Shown here: one piece after another, positions 4,743 to 6,820 of the stretch
How the letters are laid out: each line of letters begins with the position of its first letter
Position numbering within the stretch: the first letter of the stretch is position 1
NCBI RefSeq assembly: GCF_000720925.1
Contig: NZ_JOEE01000019.1
Location: forward strand, 1-6,820
DNA: 6,820 bases
Source of the DNA: Phycicoccus jejuensis
GTDB taxonomy: Bacteria; Actinomycetota; Actinomycetes; Actinomycetales; Dermatophilaceae
Direction: 5' to 3'
Translations under genes and position numbers: made by a program
The notes under the pieces: generated by a model
What the model saw: only the letters and a program-made list of their open reading frames with translations
Told to the model about the DNA's origin: nothing
Database searches by the model: none

Positions 4743-5156
4743 TCAGCTGTAGAAGTCCTTGATGGGAGAGCACTTGTAGGAGAAGTACGCCTCGATCCAG
4801 CACAGCTCGCCCTCGAGGGGAGTGTCCTCGACCCAGATCAAGGCGCACTGGTCACTGCCACCGTTGGAGGAGTAGCACTTCACGTGGGTACCGCCCTTGT
4901 TGCCCGCACGCCAGACATCAATGACCGCGCCGCGGTTGTACTGGTCGACACCGTCATTGACCCGCGACTCCGTCACGTATACCCGGTTGGCGGCGTCATC
5001 GAAACTGGCCCGGGCTCTGAGTGCCCCGCCGTCGCTGACCGACCAGGACTGGTCGCTGGCCTGAGCCGGCACGGCGAAGGCGACTCCGGCAAGGACAGCT
5101 ACGGCCCCGGCCAAGACGCCTCGGGTGCGGCGGCGCGTCGCGACCGGCCTGCTCAT
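4743..5156 (-). CDS. Secreted four-cysteine protein
   Basis: The 137-residue product starts at ATG 5156, whose bases overlap the stop of the upstream gene (ATGA), so translation is probably coupled. A longer start nine codons upstream (5183) would only add residues ahead of the signal peptide. The sequence has a basic start (MSRPVATRRRTR), a hydrophobic core (GVLAGAVAVLAGVAFAV) and a PAQA cut site after residue 33. The mature part of about 104 residues carries Asp-rich beta-type sequence (ASFDDAANRVYVTESRVNDG, 50-69) and four cysteines at 94, 104, 119 and 129, likely two disulfides. The layout matches small exported proteins of Streptomyces and relatives whose role is unknown, and resembles the product at 6095-6475. 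Its coupling to a peptidase-inhibitor-like gene suggests joint export and a possible shared extracellular task. Confidence 0.75.
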   Translation of the reverse strand: MSRPVATRRRTRGVLAGAVAVLAGVAFAVPAQASDQSWSVSDGGALRARASFDDAANRVYVTESRVNDGVDQYNRGAVIDVWRAGNKGGTHVKCYSSNGGSDQCALIWVEDTPLEGELCWIEAYFSYKCSPIKDFYS

Positions 5157-5602
5157 GCGTTGCTCTGGTCGACGTTGGTGCACACGCCCTCGTTGCTGAT
5201 GATGAACGAGGACACCTTGTTCTTCAGTGCGTCACCGAAGTTGTCTTTCGCGCCATCAGCCACGACCCGGTAAGCGCCGTCGACGTCGCAGTTTCGGAAA
5301 TTGAAGAAGATCACCGTGTTGCCGCTGCGGTTGTGGAAGGAGGCAGCGTTGTCCTCGACCTGGACGAGCCATCCGGAGGCTCCCACCGGTCCGTCGTTGA
5401 ACAGCTCGTTGGACAGGTTCGCGTCACTGACCCTGAAGTCGGCGCGCGCCCCGGAGTAGCCGCTGTTGAACCACAGGCACACCCTGTCCGTCGGACAGTA
5501 GTTCTGCGTCCCCGAGGCGCTGGCGGCGGGTGCTGCCGCAACGATGCTTGCAGCCGCGGCGAGCGTTCCGATCCCTGCGATGACCTTGTGCTGGTTTCTC
5601 AT
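5153..5602 (-). CDS. Secreted peptidase inhibitor family I36 protein
   Basis: The 149-residue product starts at ATG 5602, with GGGAG six bases upstream. A Sec signal peptide (MRNQHKVIAGIGTLAAAASI ... APAASAS) is likely cut near residue 28-30. The mature protein opens with C36-PTDRV-C42-LWFNSGYSGARADF, the signature of the I36 family. That family is a beta/gamma-crystallin-like fold whose type member is the Streptomyces metalloprotease inhibitor SMPI. The later ASFHNRSGNTVIFFNFRNC (87-105) is the second crystallin-like motif, and C105 and C141 could form a further disulfide. It would act outside the cell, perhaps against proteases, though many I36 homologues are untested and some serve other roles. 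It is the first gene of a two-gene operon, overlapping the next by four bases. Confidence 0.8.
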   Translation of the reverse strand: MRNQHKVIAGIGTLAAAASIVAAAPAASASGTQNYCPTDRVCLWFNSGYSGARADFRVSDANLSNELFNDGPVGASGWLVQVEDNAASFHNRSGNTVIFFNFRNCDVDGAYRVVADGAKDNFGDALKNKVSSFIISNEGVCTNVDQSNA

Positions 5603-5638
5603 TCGACTCTCCCTACGTCAGGCTTGACCGTGGTGAGG

Positions 5639-5662
5639 AACCCTCGAGCTCGGCATGATTCC
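5639..5662 (-). promoter_or_regulatory. Possible ECF-sigma-type promoter of the I36 operon
   Basis: On the minus strand GGAAT (5662-5658) is followed after 16 bases by GTT (5641-5639). GGAAC/T with a GTT about 16-18 bases later is the common shape of actinobacterial extracytoplasmic-function sigma promoters. Transcription would start near 5630, giving a leader of about 28 bases with the ribosome binding site. If true, the operon answers envelope or redox stress. The match is by eye and the motif is short. Confidence 0.3.
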
Positions 5663-5941
5663 CCCACGTAGCCGCTCGTGAGCTGGCGGCCGGGTGCAGC
5701 CTGCTCTTGGCCCAGCTCGTTCGCAACCGGAGAAACGGCCACGTCCTCTACTGGCCAGGACCCGGCCATCCGTGCCCGACCGGCAGAAGCAGTCGCCGCT
5801 CTCTGTCAAGAGTGGACATCGGCACAGAATCGTTGCGAGGCAGAGGATTTGGATCGCAGTTGTTCGCGCACGATGTGGGCGGGGGTGCACCGGCGTCACG
5901 TAGTCGTGGCAGGGGACGTGAGCACCCACCTGCGGCAGAGG

Positions 5942-5955
5942 TGCAGCTTGCTGCA
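5942..5955. promoter_or_regulatory. Small palindrome in the 492-base divergent gap
   Basis: TGCAGC-TT-GCTGCA is a perfect 6+6 dyad about 140 bases upstream of the secreted-protein gene at 6095. It is the only clear symmetric element I see between the two divergent secreted-protein genes (5603-6094). The rest of the gap has open frames without ribosome binding sites or domains and appears non-coding. It is a candidate operator only. Confidence 0.25.
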
Positions 5956-6094
5956 ACAAGGGCTGGCCCGCGTGTCCAACTTTTCGTGATGTCGAAGACC
6001 GTTAGGTTCCGCCGTGGGGGCCACGACGTGCGCGCCCTTCCCTCCCGCATGCGCCCAGGGGTGTCTTGGGCCAACGACGACAGGAGCTTTAACG

Positions 6095-6475
6095 ATGAAC
6101 ATGAAGAAGGTCGCTTCCGCTGCGGCGGTGGCTGTGGCGGTCTCTGCATCGGCCGTGATGGTGGCGGCGCCAGCGAGTGCGGCCGATCAGAAGGTCTTCT
6201 CCTCGAGCGGAAAGTCGTACGGCTGGTACGACGATGGCAACGACCAGTTCGTGACTTGCGACCTGGCGAGCAACGATGGCGATGGCACCTGGGGTCAGGT
6301 CGTCGTGGAGCTCGGAGGGTGGATTCCTCAAAGGACCGTGTTCAACGGCTGCGAGACCATCTCGGGCATCCCCGACGGGCACCAGATCGAGATCACGGTG
6401 TGCGACTGGGTCTGGCGTGCGGCTACTCAGCAGCGCGGCACTGCCAACTGCACGGTCCGGTGGGTCGCCTCCTGA
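6095..6475 (+). CDS. Secreted four-cysteine protein, probable relative of the 4743-5156 product
   Basis: The 126-residue product starts at ATG 6095, with AGGAG nine bases upstream. The frame is open back to 6014, but the signal peptide and ribosome binding site fix the start here. The signal peptide (MNMKKVASAAAVAVAVSASA, with APASA before the cut after residue 29) leads to a mature part of about 97 residues opening ADQKVFSSSGKSYGWYDDG. The WYDDGNDQFVTCDLASNDGDG block (44-64) parallels the FDDAANRVYVTESRVNDG block of the other protein. Both have four cysteines (here 55, 86, 103, 119), and both mature forms begin close to DQ. I infer shared ancestry, although identity is low. No enzymatic motif is seen. 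It is transcribed away from the I36 operon and ends before a strong hairpin. Confidence 0.8.
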   Translation: MNMKKVASAAAVAVAVSASAVMVAAPASAADQKVFSSSGKSYGWYDDGNDQFVTCDLASNDGDGTWGQVVVELGGWIPQRTVFNGCETISGIPDGHQIEITVCDWVWRAATQQRGTANCTVRWVAS

Positions 6476-6491
6476 GCGGACGTGCCTAGAA

Positions 6492-6521
6492 GGCTGCCCC
6501 GGCGTCGTCGCCGGGGCAGCC
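6492..6521 (+). terminator. Strong terminator hairpin after the secreted-protein gene
   Basis: GGCTGCCCCGGCG (6492-6504) pairs perfectly with 6509-6521, 13 base pairs with loop TCGT, starting 16 bases after the stop at 6475. There is no T tract, but stem stability is high and the position is typical. Confidence 0.8.
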
Positions 6522-6687
6522 CAGCAGGGGCCAAGGCGGCGTGCTGCTCCGCAAGCCGGCTCGAAGGATGCTCTCTGTGCGGGGTTGGTCCTCAATGCTC
6601 CACCCCGCTCGCGCGGCGCCGCTGGAGCGGGCCTTCTAGGTGTACTCGGCCGGGACGTTGGTGACGCGTAGGCGTTGACGAGGAGGA

Positions 6688-6739
6688 GAACCTCCGGGTG
6701 AGGTGTGGATTGTCTAGGTCATACACCGCCCGGAGGTTC
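6688..6739 (+). promoter_or_regulatory. Hairpin hiding the transposase ribosome binding site
   Basis: GAACCTCCGGG (6688-6698) is the exact reverse complement of CCCGGAGGTTC (6729-6739). The second arm contains the GGAGG (6732-6736) that serves the GTG at 6742. In a message entering from outside the element, the arms would pair and block ribosome binding. A message starting inside the loop would lack the first arm and be translated. Such protection is known in several insertion sequences (for example IS10 and IS50). Confidence 0.6.
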
Positions 6740-6741
6740 TC

Positions 6742-6820
6742 GTGGCCCACGCTAACGCTCGTCTGAATGTTCATGGTCGTCGTCTTCTGGTGGACCGGGT
6801 CCGTCGCCAGGGGTGGGCGG
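6742..6820 (+). CDS. IS481-family transposase, N-terminal part (runs off the window)
   Basis: GTG at 6742, with GGAGG five bases upstream, opens a frame that reads (M)AHANARLNVHGRRLLVDR, then VRRQGWA, to the window edge (26 codons). The HANARLNxHGRRLLVxRV opening is characteristic of IS481-family transposases, where it begins the helix-turn-helix that binds the element ends. The DDE catalytic domain would follow outside the window. Because only the N-terminus is visible, it is unknown whether the copy is intact. Confidence 0.85.
   Translation, partial: MAHANARLNVHGRRLLVDRVRRQGWA

Larger units (their letters stand above)
6641..6820 (+). mobile_element. Left end of an IS481-family insertion sequence
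   Basis: The element is recognised by its transposase start at 6742. The left boundary is proposed at TGTACTCGGCC (6641), since IS481-family ends begin TGT. The bases just before it, TCTAGG (6635-6640), fit the NCTAGN target known for Bordetella IS481. The right end is outside the window, so neither the inverted repeat nor the duplicated target can be verified. The 6522-6640 stretch before it shows only a possible 7-pair stem (6604-6610 with 6625-6631) and no gene. Confidence 0.5.

Noticed and set aside
5707..6489. 260-codon plus-strand frame in the divergent gap and across the secreted-protein gene
   Set aside because: It overlaps the signal-peptide gene at 6095 in another frame, has no ribosome binding site and is Arg/Gly-rich shadow sequence.
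6541..6602. Possible tRNA on the minus strand before the IS481 end
   Set aside because: The sequence starts GGTGGAGC like some tRNAs, but no D-arm, anticodon stem or GTTCGAATCC-type T-arm can be formed.
6592..6774. 60-codon minus-strand frame across the IS481 start
   Set aside because: Antisense to the transposase start and its regulatory hairpin, with no ribosome binding site or motif.

Overview
The window is high-GC DNA with actinobacterial hallmarks: GTG starts, AGGAGG-type ribosome binding sites, an Lsr2-type protein, a peptidase inhibitor I36 homologue, and a regulator that joins a TrmB-like front to a LuxR-type helix-turn-helix. I cannot name a genus. The stretch looks like an accessory island. 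It is bounded on the left by the right-hand end of an IS3-family element (about 1-129) and on the right by the left-hand end of an IS481-family element (about 6641 onward).

Left block (130-1276, all minus strand). Reading in the direction of transcription there are three genes. The first encodes a 41-residue secreted peptide ending CATCW. The second is a stand-alone SinR/Cas2-like small protein. The third is a two-helix membrane protein whose reading frame runs straight into the IS3 end and is therefore probably broken. A divergent control region of 134 bases (1277-1410), carrying a near-perfect 11-base inverted repeat, separates these from the plus-strand regulator (1411-2472). The pairing of a tiny exported peptide with a divergent LuxR-type regulator suggests a peptide-sensing switch. 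The regulator is followed 49 bases later by an uncharacterised helical protein (2522-3451) whose C-terminus carries an RHxxxH motif of the HEPN ribonuclease type. The cluster could be a signalling or defence/stress module. That is inference, not proof.

Middle block (3452-4740). A gene-poor stretch contains a 12-base G tract. It is followed by a minus-strand gene for an Lsr2-like protein that keeps only the N-terminal oligomerisation domain, and then by a plus-strand gene for an 83-residue zinc-ribbon-like protein. A perfect 16-base-pair hairpin (4699-4734) separates that gene from the convergent operon on its right.

Right block (4743-6521). A two-gene minus-strand operon encodes a secreted I36-type peptidase inhibitor and, overlapping it by ATGA, a second secreted four-cysteine protein. 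About 490 bases away a divergent plus-strand gene encodes another secreted four-cysteine protein that looks like a diverged relative of the second. This is a small exported-protein locus.

Right edge (6522-6820). After a strong terminator hairpin, the IS481-family element begins at a CTAG-containing site. An 11-base-pair inverted repeat places the transposase ribosome binding site inside a hairpin, a likely guard against expression from outside transcription.
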